A program made the translations under genes and the position numbers. DNA of 64,000 bases. It comes from Rhodopseudomonas pentothenatexigens. GTDB lineage: Bacteria > Pseudomonadota > Alphaproteobacteria > Rhizobiales > Xanthobacteraceae. This document shows, in pieces, positions 19,238-28,834 of the stretch; the first letter of the stretch is position 1; each line of letters opens with the position of its first letter. The stretch lies in the NCBI RefSeq assembly GCF_900218015.1, contig NZ_UFQQ01000008.1, positions 164,841-228,840 on the forward strand. The letters run 5' to 3'. The notes under the pieces are model-generated. The model had not been told where the DNA came from and ran no database searches. It saw only the letters and a program-made list of their open reading frames with translations.

Positions 19238-20203
19238 TCAATGCAGCCGCGGTGCCTTGAGAAACTTGGCGCGGTCGGAGGAATGCAGCACGACGTCGAA
19301 AGTCGCGCCGCCGCTGAACAGCGTCAGCGGCACCTCGACGCCGGCGGAGCCGAGCGACCAGACCTTGCGATAGAACTCGGCCTCGCATTTCACCTTGTCG
19401 CCAGCGACCGCAAGGATGACGTCGCCGGTCTTCAGCTCCGCCCGTGCCGCCGGTCCCTTCGGGGCGATACCGACGACCACGACCTTGTCCTCGATCTCGG
19501 TGGAATACAGCCCGAGCCACGGCCGCACTGGCTTGTTGGGACGACCGAACTTGCGCATGTCGTCGAGAACCGGCGGCAGCAGGTCGATCGGCACGCTCAT
19601 ATTGTAATGATCATTCGAGCCGCTGCGCTCGATTTGCAGTGAGCCAACGCCGATCAGTTCACCGGTCGCGGACAGCAGCGCGGTGCCACCCCAATTCGGA
19701 TGCGACGGCTCGGTGAAAATCGCGTCGTCGAGCAGGTATTCCCAATAGCCGGCGAATTCCTGACGCGCGGCGATGCGGCCGGCGACCGAGCGGGTGCGGC
19801 CGCCGACGCCGCCGATGATGACGCGATCCCCGGCTCTGGCGAGAGCGGAACGACCGAGCGGCAGCGGCGGCAGGTCGATCGGGCCAAGCGCCTGCACCAG
19901 GCCGAAGCCGCTCTCCGGATCGAAGCCGAGAGCGTGGCCCTCGACGACACGGCCGTCCCCGAGATGCAGCCACACGGTTTCGGCTTCGGTGATCAGATAG
20001 CCGATCGTCAGCACCAGGCCATCGTCGATCAGCACGCCGTTGCCGGCGCGCTCGGTGCCGAGCGTGCCGGCCGTATAGGCGTCGGCTGGAATGATCGCGT
20101 GCAACCCGACCACCGCCGACAGCGCGCGATCGAGATCGAAGCCGAAATCGGCCGAGCGTGGCCGGATCGCGGCCGGGACGTTCCATTCGGGGAGCGAAGG
20201 CAT
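19238..20203 (-). CDS. HtrA/S1C-like protein with the catalytic triad lost (pseudoprotease)
   Basis: A 321-residue protein with a trypsin-like fold region and a C-terminal PDZ domain (RPWLGLYSTEIEDKVVVVG, ELKTGDVILAVAGDKV). It aligns by eye with HtrA proteases, but all three catalytic positions are changed. The His site (usual TNAHVV) reads TIGYLI with Tyr69, the Asp site (usual DLAVL) reads SGFGLV with Gly99, and the Ser site (usual GNSGGPL) reads PNWGGTAL with Trp171. No signal peptide is visible, so it may be cytoplasmic. The start ATG 20203 has AGGAGA upstream. It probably binds peptides or proteins rather than cutting them. Confidence 0.78.
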   Translation of the reverse strand: MPSLPEWNVPAAIRPRSADFGFDLDRALSAVVGLHAIIPADAYTAGTLGTERAGNGVLIDDGLVLTIGYLITEAETVWLHLGDGRVVEGHALGFDPESGFGLVQALGPIDLPPLPLGRSALARAGDRVIIGGVGGRTRSVAGRIAARQEFAGYWEYLLDDAIFTEPSHPNWGGTALLSATGELIGVGSLQIERSGSNDHYNMSVPIDLLPPVLDDMRKFGRPNKPVRPWLGLYSTEIEDKVVVVGIAPKGPAARAELKTGDVILAVAGDKVKCEAEFYRKVWSLGSAGVEVPLTLFSGGATFDVVLHSSDRAKFLKAPRLH

Positions 20204-20557
20204 CCGGCGTCTCCTATTGCGCAACACCGCGTGCGACCGGAAATATCGGGGCCGGCCCTGCGATTTGCAAGCCGGCGCCCGTGCGCCGCAGGGACAGCGC
20301 AACACCGGACGTTGGAACCGTCGCCGTTTCGTCACCGCCGAAGTCCGATCCTGCTCCGTGCCGAACTGTCAGACAATCGCGCGTCGCGTGTCGCCGATCG
20401 GCAGCGCCCCAGCGATAAGTCGTCGTTAATTCCGCGGCTTCATAGTCGGCCCAGGCGCGGACCGCGCCCGCCGGGTGTTGGGCCAGAAGCGGCGGACCGC
20501 TGCCAGCGGCAAAGGTTAACGGGACCTTTCCAGACCGGACGACGCAAGGTTGAACCG
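20204..20557. other. Intergenic region between the HtrA-like gene and the polysaccharide locus
   Basis: This 354-base stretch lies between divergent genes. I see no convincing gene, RNA or strong palindrome in it. Short open frames here have no family resemblance. It presumably holds the promoters of both flanking genes. Confidence 0.5.
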
Positions 20558-21817
20558 ATGACCGACTTTGCCTTCGCGCCGTCCGCCGGCATCCAATCGA
20601 GCCATGCCCCCCGCCTCAAGGCGCTGCAGCTCGGCCTGCTGTGGCTGGTCGGGGCCAGCGGCGCGATCGTGTTCATCGAGCCAAGCCCCTATGAGATCGT
20701 CATCGTGCTGGCGCTGGCGGTGTTCGCCGTCACCGGCGGCCTGCTCATGGCTCCGGCACTGATCGTGCCGATCGGCCTGCTTCTGGGAATCGAGCTGGGC
20801 TACAGCATCGGTGCGGTCGAATTGATGAACGACCCCGTCATCCTGAATTGGATCCTGACATCCTGGTATATGGCGGTGACCGCCGTGTTCTTCGCTATGG
20901 TGTGCCTCCAGGACACTCAGCAGCGCGCCGAAGCGATCGCCAACGGCTACCTGATTGGCGGCATCATCGCATCCTTGGCCGGCATCGCCGGCTACTTCAA
21001 CCTGCTGCCGGGCGGCCAGGACCTGCTCACCTACGCCGGCCGCGCCCGTGGCACTTTCAAGGATCCGAACGTGCTCGGCGCGTTCCTGATCTTTCCGGCG
21101 ATCTACAGCCTGCAGCGGGCGATCGAAGGCTCGTTCTGGCGCATGATGCGCAACGGCGCCGCGTTCGGCATCATCTCGCTGGCGATCTTCCTGGCGTTCT
21201 CGCGCGCCGCCTGGGGCATGCTGGCCGGCGCCTCGCTGCTGACCGTGGCGCTGATGTTCATCACCGCACCGACGCAGCAGCGGCGGCTGCGGATCGTCGT
21301 TCTCGCTGCGCTCGCGCTCGGCGTGCTCGGCGCGACGATCGCGGTACTGCTGTCGTTCGACCAGATCGACGCGCTGTTCAAGGAACGCGCCAGCCTGGCG
21401 CAGCCCTACGACAGCGGCAGGTTCGGCCGGTTCGGGCGACATCTGCTCGGCGCCGCGATGGCCTTGGACTATCCGACCGGAATCGGTCCGCTGCAATTCC
21501 GACGGTTCTTCCCGGAAGACACCCACAATTCGTTTCTCAACGCCTTCATGTCCGGCGGCTGGATCAGCGGCACATTGTATCCCGCTCTGGTGTTCGTGAC
21601 CGCGGCCTATGGTCTACGACACGTCTTCGTGCGCACGCCGTGGCAGCGGATCACCATCGTGGTGGTGACCGCGATGGTGGTGACGCTGCTGGAGAGCTTC
21701 ATCATCGACACCGACCACTGGCGGCATTATTTCATGCTACTGGGCTTGACCTGGAGCCTGGCGATCGCCAGCACACGGCTGCGAATTCGCCAGCCCGACG
21801 CGCCCGGCATCGGCTGA
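20558..21817 (+). CDS. O-antigen ligase / Wzy-type polysaccharide polymerase family membrane protein
   Basis: A 419-residue membrane protein with about 10-11 helices. The motif GTFKDPNVLGAFLIFPAIY and, in the large periplasmic loop, EDTHNSFLNAFMSGGWISG are typical of the Wzy_C (O-antigen ligase/polymerase) superfamily, which polymerises or transfers lipid-linked glycans on the periplasmic side. The start ATG 20558 is used because the protein-like sequence begins there; a long open frame upstream overlaps the divergent HtrA-like gene. Together with galE, a WecG transferase, a Wzz protein and a flippase in the next 11 kb, it fits a Wzx/Wzy-dependent exopolysaccharide pathway. Confidence 0.82.
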   Translation: MTDFAFAPSAGIQSSHAPRLKALQLGLLWLVGASGAIVFIEPSPYEIVIVLALAVFAVTGGLLMAPALIVPIGLLLGIELGYSIGAVELMNDPVILNWILTSWYMAVTAVFFAMVCLQDTQQRAEAIANGYLIGGIIASLAGIAGYFNLLPGGQDLLTYAGRARGTFKDPNVLGAFLIFPAIYSLQRAIEGSFWRMMRNGAAFGIISLAIFLAFSRAAWGMLAGASLLTVALMFITAPTQQRRLRIVVLAALALGVLGATIAVLLSFDQIDALFKERASLAQPYDSGRFGRFGRHLLGAAMALDYPTGIGPLQFRRFFPEDTHNSFLNAFMSGGWISGTLYPALVFVTAAYGLRHVFVRTPWQRITIVVVTAMVVTLLESFIIDTDHWRHYFMLLGLTWSLAIASTRLRIRQPDAPGIG

Positions 21818-21854
21818 CCGCCACGCTCGCTCCTCGGAACCGATCGAACGCCGC

Positions 21855-22838
21855 ATGGACAAACGTCACATCCTCGTCACCGGCGGCGCCGGCTACATCG
21901 GCAGCCACATGACCCTGGCCCTGCTCGGCGCCGGCGAGCGCCCGCTGGTGATCGACAATCTCTCCACCGGCTCGCGTGCCGTGGTGCCCGCCGAGGTGCC
22001 GCTGTTCGAGGGCAATGTCGGCGACGCCGAGTTCGTCGGCCGGATCATGGATGCGCATCCAATCGAGGCGATCATCCACTTCGCCGCCAGCATCGTGGTG
22101 CCGGAATCGGTCGCCAAGCCGCTCGCCTACTACGGCAACAACACCGCCAACGCGCGTACGCTGCTCGACTGCGCGATCAAGCGCGGCGTGCCGCACGTGG
22201 TGTTCTCGTCGACCGCCGCCGTATACGGCGAACCCGACCGTACGCCGGTCGAGGAGGACGATCCGACCCGGCCGATCAACCCTTACGGCCGCTCCAAGCT
22301 GATGGTCGAATGGATGTTAGCAGACGTGGCGCAGGCGTATCCGTTCAGTTACGCGGCGCTGCGCTACTTCAACGTCGCCGGTGCCGACCCGCAGGGCCGC
22401 ACCGGACAATCGACGCCGAACGCCACTCATCTGATCAAGCTGGCGGTGCAGGCGGCGCTCGGCAAGCGGCCGGGGCTCGACGTCTACGGCACCGACTACC
22501 CGACCTCCGACGGCTCGTGTATCCGCGACTACGTGCACGTGTCCGACCTTGCGCAGGCGCATCTCGACGCACTTCACTATCTGCGCGCGGGCAAGCCCAG
22601 CCTCACCTGCAACATCGGTTATGCGAGCGGTTACTCCGTGCTCGATGTGATCGAGGTGGTGAAGCGTGTGTCGGGCACCGACTTCGACGTCCGGATCGAG
22701 GGGCGCCGCGCCGGCGACCCGGCGGCGCTGGTTGCCGCCAATCGGCGTGCCCGCACCATGCTCGGCTGGACGCCGCGTTACGACGATCTCAAGACCATCG
22801 TACGTCACGCGCTCGACTGGGAACGTCGGCTCGGCTGA
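21855..22838 (+). CDS. galE: UDP-glucose 4-epimerase
   Basis: A 327-residue extended SDR. It has the NAD-binding motif TGGAGYIGSH at residues 8-17, the catalytic region FSSTAAVYG, and the YxxxK pair in NPYGRSKLMVEWML. RYFNVAGADPQGRTGQ and DYPTSDGSCIRDYVHVSDLA are the GalE substrate-binding blocks. It interconverts UDP-glucose and UDP-galactose and so supplies precursors for the surrounding polysaccharide genes. It lies 37 bases after the polymerase gene on the same strand, probably in one operon. Confidence 0.92.
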   Translation: MDKRHILVTGGAGYIGSHMTLALLGAGERPLVIDNLSTGSRAVVPAEVPLFEGNVGDAEFVGRIMDAHPIEAIIHFAASIVVPESVAKPLAYYGNNTANARTLLDCAIKRGVPHVVFSSTAAVYGEPDRTPVEEDDPTRPINPYGRSKLMVEWMLADVAQAYPFSYAALRYFNVAGADPQGRTGQSTPNATHLIKLAVQAALGKRPGLDVYGTDYPTSDGSCIRDYVHVSDLAQAHLDALHYLRAGKPSLTCNIGYASGYSVLDVIEVVKRVSGTDFDVRIEGRRAGDPAALVAANRRARTMLGWTPRYDDLKTIVRHALDWERRLG

Positions 22839-23063
22839 CGGTCACCTTGGCCGGCACTGTCTCAGCTCGGCACGGCGCGCCAAATCGGCACAGCGGCGAT
22901 CGTTTGCTGGACAGCTACCGCCGCCTTTCCGCGGTCGCGGCGATGGCGCCTTAACCACTTTACCTTGTTGCACGGAGGAAGTTCGCCAAAGGTTGCTTCC
23001 ATTGCTCAATTGATCGATTGTTCTGCCGCAACGTCGATCGACCGATGGTCGCGAGGAAGTGGA

Positions 23064-23981
23064 ATGTCCAACGCGCAAAATAGCGGCGACACGCCGGCTG
23101 CGACGACGGGCGCCGATCGGCGCGAGTCGGATCGCAGGAAGGCTGCGTTTTGGATTCCGTTCGACCGGCATCTGCCGCACGGCGAACGCCGCGTCTCCGG
23201 CGACCGCCGTCGCGAGCGGTTCGGACAGTGGCCGCGCGTGCTGCTCGGCGGCCTGCCGATCGTGGTCAGCGATCAGGCCGAGACCGCACGGGTGATGGTC
23301 GACGAGGCACTGCGGCGCCGCGGGTTGTGGCGCTACCCCGCCTACATGACCTCGGCAAATGGGGAAGTGACCTACCGTTGCGCGGTCGACGAGACCGAAC
23401 GCGAACTGGTGATGGAAGCCGACGCGATTCACGCCGATGGGATGCCGCTGGTGTTCGTCTCGCGCTTCCGCTGCGGCCAGTCGCTGCCCGAGCGCGTCGC
23501 CACCACCGATCTGTTCCACGAAGTCGCGCGCCAGGCATGCAGACGCGGCGCGACGATGTACATGCTCGGCGCCAACGAGGCGTCCAACCGGCTTGCTGTC
23601 GAGCGCGTGCAGCGTCGTTATCCGGGATTGCGTCTGGTCGGGCATCGCCACGGTTACTTCGCCGACGAGGCCGAGGAGGTCGCGGTGTGCCGCGAGATCG
23701 GCGCGCTGGCGCCGGACATCCTGTGGGTGTCGATGGGCGTTCCGCGCGAGCAGGCTTTCGTCGTCCGCAACCGTCATCGCCTGACCACGATCGGCGTGAT
23801 CAAGACCTCGGGCGGTTTGTTCGACTTCCTGTCGGGTTCGAAGCCGCGCGCGCCGCAATGGATGCAGCGGGTCGGATTGGAATGGCTGTGGCGCATGGCG
23901 CTGGAGCCGCGCCGCCTCGGCGTGCGCTATCTGAAGACCAACCCGTACGCGATGTATCTGCTGCTGACGCGGTCGCGCTGA
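23064..23981 (+). CDS. WecG/TagA/CpsF family glycosyltransferase
   Basis: A 305-residue GT26 protein. The core has YPAYMTSANGEVTYR, IHADGMPLVFVSR, MYMLGANEASNRLAVERV and the family signature DILWVSMGVPREQAFV, with a basic C-terminal tail. The first about 55 residues are Arg-rich (DRRESDRRKAAFW, HGERRVSGDRRRERFG) and not part of the catalytic domain; they may help bind the membrane. GT26 enzymes add a sugar, often ManNAc(A), to a lipid-linked acceptor at the inner membrane. ATG 23064 is preceded by GAGGAAG. It converges on the GH5 gene. Confidence 0.85.
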   Translation: MSNAQNSGDTPAATTGADRRESDRRKAAFWIPFDRHLPHGERRVSGDRRRERFGQWPRVLLGGLPIVVSDQAETARVMVDEALRRRGLWRYPAYMTSANGEVTYRCAVDETERELVMEADAIHADGMPLVFVSRFRCGQSLPERVATTDLFHEVARQACRRGATMYMLGANEASNRLAVERVQRRYPGLRLVGHRHGYFADEAEEVAVCREIGALAPDILWVSMGVPREQAFVVRNRHRLTTIGVIKTSGGLFDFLSGSKPRAPQWMQRVGLEWLWRMALEPRRLGVRYLKTNPYAMYLLLTRSR

Positions 23982-23996
23982 CGTCGCCTTGCCCGT

Positions 23997-25151
23997 TCAA
24001 CGCGGGTGCATCAACGCGTCGATCACATCGGCATCCAACCTGCCGGTGCGCGGATCGGTCAGACCGAACCCCTGATCCAGCTCCCAATAAGTCCAGCCCC
24101 AGCAATTGGCTTCGGCCGAATCCACCACCGACTCCAGCCAGCGCAGTCGGCTGTCGCGTGGCGCCGCCTGTTTGAATACGCCGAACTCGTTGATGATCAG
24201 CGGCCGCGCGTAGCGTTCCTGCCAGGCGACGGCCGGGACCAGTTGGCGCGCCACGTAGCTCGCCGAACCGGACTGTGCGATCGCCTTGTCGAACGCCTGC
24301 AGCGCCTGGGTGTCGCCACGCGCGATCAGCTCGCTACGCAACCGCACCACCGCCGGATCGTCCGCAACCAGCGGGAACGGCAGGTCGTGAATCCGGCTGA
24401 GCGGATTGGCCGGATCCCAATGGCCCTGATGGGTGAACACCATCGGATCGTAGAAGTGCAGCGCATAGACGACGTTGCGATCGGCGAGTGGCCTGAACTG
24501 CGGCAGCGAGTCGGCGCGCTGCCAATAGGTGGGCCCGACGATCAGCGTGGTCTGTGGCAACTGCCCCCGCACAAAGGCAGCGAGTTGTTCGACTTCGCTC
24601 TGCCAGCGGTCCGGCGCGACATCCGGCTCGTTCAACAGCTCGGCGAACACCCGCTCGACCGGATGCTTGCGGATCACCCTTGCGAGACCACTCCAAGCGT
24701 CGATCATTGCGGCCATCGAGGATTTCGGGTCGTCGCGGTGCAGCCGGCCGAAACCCTCGCCAGGGTGGAGATCGACAGAGACGTGGAAGCCGAGGCCGAT
24801 CAGTTCGGTCAGCGCCGCATCGACGCCGGCAAGCTGTCGCTCGACTGTCACCTGCGGACTGAACGCATGCATCACCAGGTCACCGGCGACGGGAAGTCGG
24901 ATGTGGGTGAAGCCCGCGCTCCGCACTATGCGCAGCAGTTCCGGACGCGGTCCCTGCAGGCGTGCATTCTCGGTCCAGTTCGAAACGTTGATGCCGCGTG
25001 CCAGCGCAGCGATTGTCTGCTCAGGAACGCCGGAGGTCGGCCCGCTGCAACGGCTCTGCGCACCGGCTTGTGCCGCCCAGACGAGCGTCATCATGAAGAT
25101 GATGGCACGAGCGACCGCGCCGGCGGCGGCCACGCGGCGGACGCCGATCAA
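23997..25151 (-). CDS. Secreted glycoside hydrolase family 5 endoglycanase
   Basis: A 384-residue enzyme with a signal peptide (helix IIFMMTLVWAAQAGA, cleavage near residue 31). The GH5 core has GINVSNWTE, FTHIRLPV and VSVDLHPG. The acid/base Glu175 is in LLNEPDV, HFYDP has His232 and Tyr234, and the nucleophile Glu322 is in IINEFGVF. It should cleave beta-1,4-linked glucans or related polymers in the periplasm or outside. Its start overlaps the stop of the Wzz/kinase-like gene by four bases (ATGA), so the two are cotranslated. Such linked glycanases typically trim or release exopolysaccharide, like BcsZ in cellulose systems. Confidence 0.87.
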   Translation of the reverse strand: MIGVRRVAAAGAVARAIIFMMTLVWAAQAGAQSRCSGPTSGVPEQTIAALARGINVSNWTENARLQGPRPELLRIVRSAGFTHIRLPVAGDLVMHAFSPQVTVERQLAGVDAALTELIGLGFHVSVDLHPGEGFGRLHRDDPKSSMAAMIDAWSGLARVIRKHPVERVFAELLNEPDVAPDRWQSEVEQLAAFVRGQLPQTTLIVGPTYWQRADSLPQFRPLADRNVVYALHFYDPMVFTHQGHWDPANPLSRIHDLPFPLVADDPAVVRLRSELIARGDTQALQAFDKAIAQSGSASYVARQLVPAVAWQERYARPLIINEFGVFKQAAPRDSRLRWLESVVDSAEANCWGWTYWELDQGFGLTDPRTGRLDADVIDALMHPR

Positions 25152-27301
25152 CTCGCCAGCCGTGCGGCACTCGTCGCCGCAGGAGGCCGGTGGGGGTTCG
25201 CCCTGTTGACGATGACGCCGACCGGTGCCCGGCCGCGGCGCGACAACAGCGCCTGCGCCTCCAGCGCGGCCCCGGGCTCGGTGACGGTGCGATCGACCAC
25301 CAGCAGGCTGAGATCGGTGTGCGCGGTGATGGCCGCGACCTCCGGCTGTTCGGCCAGCGCGGGGGCGTCGATCAGGATCAGATCGAACTCGCTGCGGACG
25401 TCGCTCTGCGCCGATGCATCCGGCGCGGGTCCAATCAGTCGGACCACCGACGGAATCGTCGTCTTCAGCACCCGGACCTGCGCTCCGGCATTGGGCTCGG
25501 CGCGGCCCGCCGGTGATGTCCGCGACTGCCCGGCGACCTCGATCACCACGCTGAGCAGACCTCGATCGACCGCGATCGCGTTCAGCGCGCGGGCAACCGA
25601 GCTTTTGCCCGCACCGGGATCGACCGACGTCACCAGAACGACCTTGCCGCGCTGCGACGGCTTGACGCCGATCGCATCGAGCACCCCGACCACGTAGTGA
25701 TCGAGCCGCCGTTCGCCGCCCAGCATCGCCAGCTTGCCGCCGAGCGTGCGAACTCCGCCGAGGTCGGGAATCCGCGCCACGATCGGAAGATCGGCGTCGT
25801 CCGCGCCACGCTTTGTATCGCCTGCCGGCGAAGGCGCGACTGCGGGTGTCGGTGCGGTTTCAGCCTGCGCCGCTGCGTTCGCATCGTCCGGCGGACTGAC
25901 ATCGTCGGCCGTCGCCGGCTGGGTCGACATCGAGGACAGGATCGCGGTGATGGCGATCGCGCCGAGCACGGAAGCCACCGCGATGGCGGCGATCAGCACC
26001 AGCAAAGGCGGCCGGGTCGGCCGGGTCGGTGGTGTCGCGAACGACGCCACCTTGGTCTGACTCGCCTGCAGCAGGCGCTGCTGGTTGGTGGCATTGTAGC
26101 GCTCCAGGAACTGCTCGTAGATCACTCGGTTGGCGTTGGCCTCGCGCTGCAGCTCCTTCAGCTTCACGGCCGCCTGATCGTCGCCGAGCATCTCGCTCTC
26201 GAGCGATTTCAACTGCTGCTCAAGCGCCTTCTGCTGGTCGAGCATCGCCTGGTAATCCGACTTTGCGCTGGCGATGTTGCGCTTGCGCTCGGTTTCGATC
26301 TGGCGGTTGAGCTCGGCAAGCTGATTGTACGCCATCACCAAGTCCGGATGCCGATCGCCGAGCACTGCGCGCTTCTGCGCGATCTGGTCGTTGAGTTGGG
26401 TCCGCTGGGTCCGCAGCACGCTGACGAGATCCGACTTCGAGCCGGTCGATCCGTCGACGTCGGACTTCAGATCGCGTTGTGCCTGCTCGTAGCGGTTCTT
26501 GGCTTCTTCGGTGCGCAGCCGCGCCGCAGAGACCTGCTGGGTCAATTCGGTGACGCGAAGCTGGCGGGTCGTACTTTCGCGGCCGGCATCCACGATACGA
26601 TACTGCGTCTTGAACGCCGCCACCGCGTCTTCCGACGCCCGCAGCTTCTCGTTCAGCGTTTTCAGCCGGTTGTTCAGCCAGGCCGCCGCCTCGTCGGCCG
26701 CGATGGTGCGACCGCTGGTCTGGTTGGCGACGAACGCCTCCGCCACCGCATTGGCGTAGTACGCCGCGCGCTGCGGGTCCTTGGCGACGAACGTCATCTC
26801 GATCACGTAAGTCAGGCCGCGCCGCGAAATCTCGAGATGTTTGCGAAACCGGTCCAGCACGCGTGCGGGATCGGTCTCGTTGCCGGCGATCTCGCGATCC
26901 TCGGCGACTTTCAGCTTCTCGACCAGCGGCCGAAGGAAACCGTCCGACTTGGCGATCTCGATCAGACTCTGCAGCGCGGCGGCGTCCTGGCCGATGCCCG
27001 GCAAAACCTCCTGATCGGTGGTGACACGCTGCTCGCGCGGATCGACGATCACCAGGGCGGTCGCCGCATAGCGCACCGGCAGCAGCCACAGGACGACCAT
27101 GCCGAGCACGAACAACGCGCCGGCCAGAATGGCAATCCGCTTGAGATTGCCGCGGAGAAATTTGGACACGACAGCGGGCGACAGCCTGGCCTTGATCAGA
27201 CCGCTGCGGCCGGTCGGAAGCTGGTCCGGGTTCTCCCAGATGTCCGCCGTCGGACGCGTGGCAGGGACCGCCTTGTCTCCGCCTGGTTGGCTACCCGACA
27301 T
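25148..27301 (-). CDS. Wzz/BY-kinase-like polysaccharide chain-length and export protein
   Basis: A 717-residue polysaccharide co-polymerase. The first membrane helix is near residues 55-75 (LKRIAILAGALFVLGMVVLW), then a Wzz domain, a long coiled coil at about 200-400, and a second helix near 432-456. A cytoplasmic P-loop domain ends the protein, with Walker A VDPGAGKSSVA (Lys566) and a second motif FDLILIDAP. This is the Wzc/ExoP plan. The C-terminus lacks the tyrosine cluster that BY-kinases autophosphorylate (it ends PPAATSAARLAS), so kinase regulation may be absent. The start ATG 27301 follows GGAG. It forms a two-gene operon with the GH5 gene. Confidence 0.87.
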   Translation of the reverse strand: MSGSQPGGDKAVPATRPTADIWENPDQLPTGRSGLIKARLSPAVVSKFLRGNLKRIAILAGALFVLGMVVLWLLPVRYAATALVIVDPREQRVTTDQEVLPGIGQDAAALQSLIEIAKSDGFLRPLVEKLKVAEDREIAGNETDPARVLDRFRKHLEISRRGLTYVIEMTFVAKDPQRAAYYANAVAEAFVANQTSGRTIAADEAAAWLNNRLKTLNEKLRASEDAVAAFKTQYRIVDAGRESTTRQLRVTELTQQVSAARLRTEEAKNRYEQAQRDLKSDVDGSTGSKSDLVSVLRTQRTQLNDQIAQKRAVLGDRHPDLVMAYNQLAELNRQIETERKRNIASAKSDYQAMLDQQKALEQQLKSLESEMLGDDQAAVKLKELQREANANRVIYEQFLERYNATNQQRLLQASQTKVASFATPPTRPTRPPLLVLIAAIAVASVLGAIAITAILSSMSTQPATADDVSPPDDANAAAQAETAPTPAVAPSPAGDTKRGADDADLPIVARIPDLGGVRTLGGKLAMLGGERRLDHYVVGVLDAIGVKPSQRGKVVLVTSVDPGAGKSSVARALNAIAVDRGLLSVVIEVAGQSRTSPAGRAEPNAGAQVRVLKTTIPSVVRLIGPAPDASAQSDVRSEFDLILIDAPALAEQPEVAAITAHTDLSLLVVDRTVTEPGAALEAQALLSRRGRAPVGVIVNRANPHRPPAATSAARLAS

Positions 27302-27605
27302 ACGCACACTCCACACGAACCGCCCGTCTTTCCACTCCAGCAAAGTAAATATCTACGGTTAATCCGTGGTTACTTGGGAGCGGCCACATCGTTGATGACC
27401 AGATGGTTAAGGAACCCGGCCGCCAATTCGGTCCGATCGACTTGCTCCGTGCGTTCTGCACCAATTAACCGCACCACAACGAAATTGTCCAAGCGCAGCC
27501 GCGGGCGTGTACAACTACACAGCCGGAACGTGCACCTTTCGTTAACCACCGGACCTGCCACGGCTGAGGCGGGAGGCACGCGCACGAGGCGAGGAGACGA
27601 GGCAC
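27302..27605. other. Divergent promoter region in the polysaccharide locus
   Basis: A 304-base gap between the divergent Wzz-like and GT4 genes. It has an AT-richer stretch near 27343-27365 and scattered GTTAA elements, which suits two back-to-back promoters. I see no gene, RNA or clear operator palindrome here. Confidence 0.45.
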
Positions 27606-28808
27606 GTGAACGATCAAATCACCCTGGCCGAGCCCGCATTGACGGCCGACGCACGCGCTCCCCGCGCGCACGCGCGTGCGGCGGCCACGAGATCCTCGGC
27701 GATTCCGACGCGCCGCCGCGTTCTGCTGATCCAGACCCAAGCCGAGAACGCCGGCGCTCAGGAGATTTCGCGTCTCGTCGGCGCCGGACTGGCCGCACGC
27801 GGCTACGAGGTCCACAACCTGTTCTTCTTCCGGCAGTCGCGTGGCTTCGACGAGCCGGCGAATACGACCTATTGCGCACCGCGTCGACCGGGCGATCCGA
27901 TGTCGTTTCTGCGCTTCCTGGTGTCGCTCGGCCGCCGTATCCGCGCCACGCGTCCGGATGCGATCCTGACATTTCAGCATTACGGCAACGCCATCGGCGG
28001 TGCGATCGCGCGGCTGGTGAGCCCGGCGCCGGTGATCGCGAATCAGGTTTCGGCGCGGCTGACGATGCCGGGCTGGCTGCAGAAACTCGACCTGATGATG
28101 GGCCGGCTCGGCATCTTCCACACCATCACGGTGAATTCCGACGAGATGATGCGCGACTATTCGCGCTATCCGGAATCCTACCGCAAACACCTCACTCATG
28201 TTCCACACGGCTTCGACCAGAAGCATTCGACGCTGTCCAAGACCGAGGCCCGCCGCCGGTTCGGGCTGCCCGTCGACGAAATCGTACTCGGCACCGCCGC
28301 ACGGCTGCATCCGCTGAAGCAGCTCGATGCCGCTATCCGCGTCCTGCCGGCGCATCCCACCTGGCGGCTGGCTCTGGCCGGCCACGGGCCGGACGAGGCG
28401 CGGCTGCGCAAGCTCGCCGAGCAGCTCGGCGTCGCAGACCGCCTGTTCTTGATCGGCGAGATCACGCCGGATCAGGTCGCCGACTTTCTCGCCTGTCTCG
28501 ACGTCTTCGTGTTTCCCTCGCTCGCCGAGACTTTCGGGCTCGCGGCCGTCGAAGCTGCGCATGCCGGGGTTCCGGTCGTCGCCAACGATCTGCCAGTGCT
28601 GCGCGAGGTGCTGTCGTATCATGGCGAACCGGCAGCGCTGATCGTCGACGCTGCGAACGCCGAGGCGCTCGGCGCCGCTGTCGCCGCCGTACTCGACGAC
28701 CCTGAGCTCAGGGTGCGACTTCAGCGCAGTGGCGAAGGCTTGAAGACCAGATACTCTGTCGAGGCCATGGTCGATGAATACGTCCGCATTCTCGAACAGG
28801 CGATATAG
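27606..28808 (+). CDS. Glycosyltransferase family 4 (GT-B fold)
   Basis: A 400-residue GT-B glycosyltransferase. Residues 1-38 form a basic leader, followed by RRVLLIQTQAENAGAQEISR (donor/acceptor loop region). The C-terminal domain has LGTAARLHPLKQLD, WRLALAGHGPDEARLR and the EX7E-type catalytic segment SLAETFGLAAVEAAHAG. It would add a sugar from a nucleotide donor to a growing lipid-linked glycan. The start is GTG 27606 with a purine-rich GAGGAGACGAGG just upstream. Next on the same strand, after 26 bases, is the GIPC-transferase-like gene. Confidence 0.87.
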   Translation: MNDQITLAEPALTADARAPRAHARAAATRSSAIPTRRRVLLIQTQAENAGAQEISRLVGAGLAARGYEVHNLFFFRQSRGFDEPANTTYCAPRRPGDPMSFLRFLVSLGRRIRATRPDAILTFQHYGNAIGGAIARLVSPAPVIANQVSARLTMPGWLQKLDLMMGRLGIFHTITVNSDEMMRDYSRYPESYRKHLTHVPHGFDQKHSTLSKTEARRRFGLPVDEIVLGTAARLHPLKQLDAAIRVLPAHPTWRLALAGHGPDEARLRKLAEQLGVADRLFLIGEITPDQVADFLACLDVFVFPSLAETFGLAAVEAAHAGVPVVANDLPVLREVLSYHGEPAALIVDAANAEALGAAVAAVLDDPELRVRLQRSGEGLKTRYSVEAMVDEYVRILEQAI

Positions 28809-28834
28809 GCGCGTATTCTCCGACGGATCGACGA

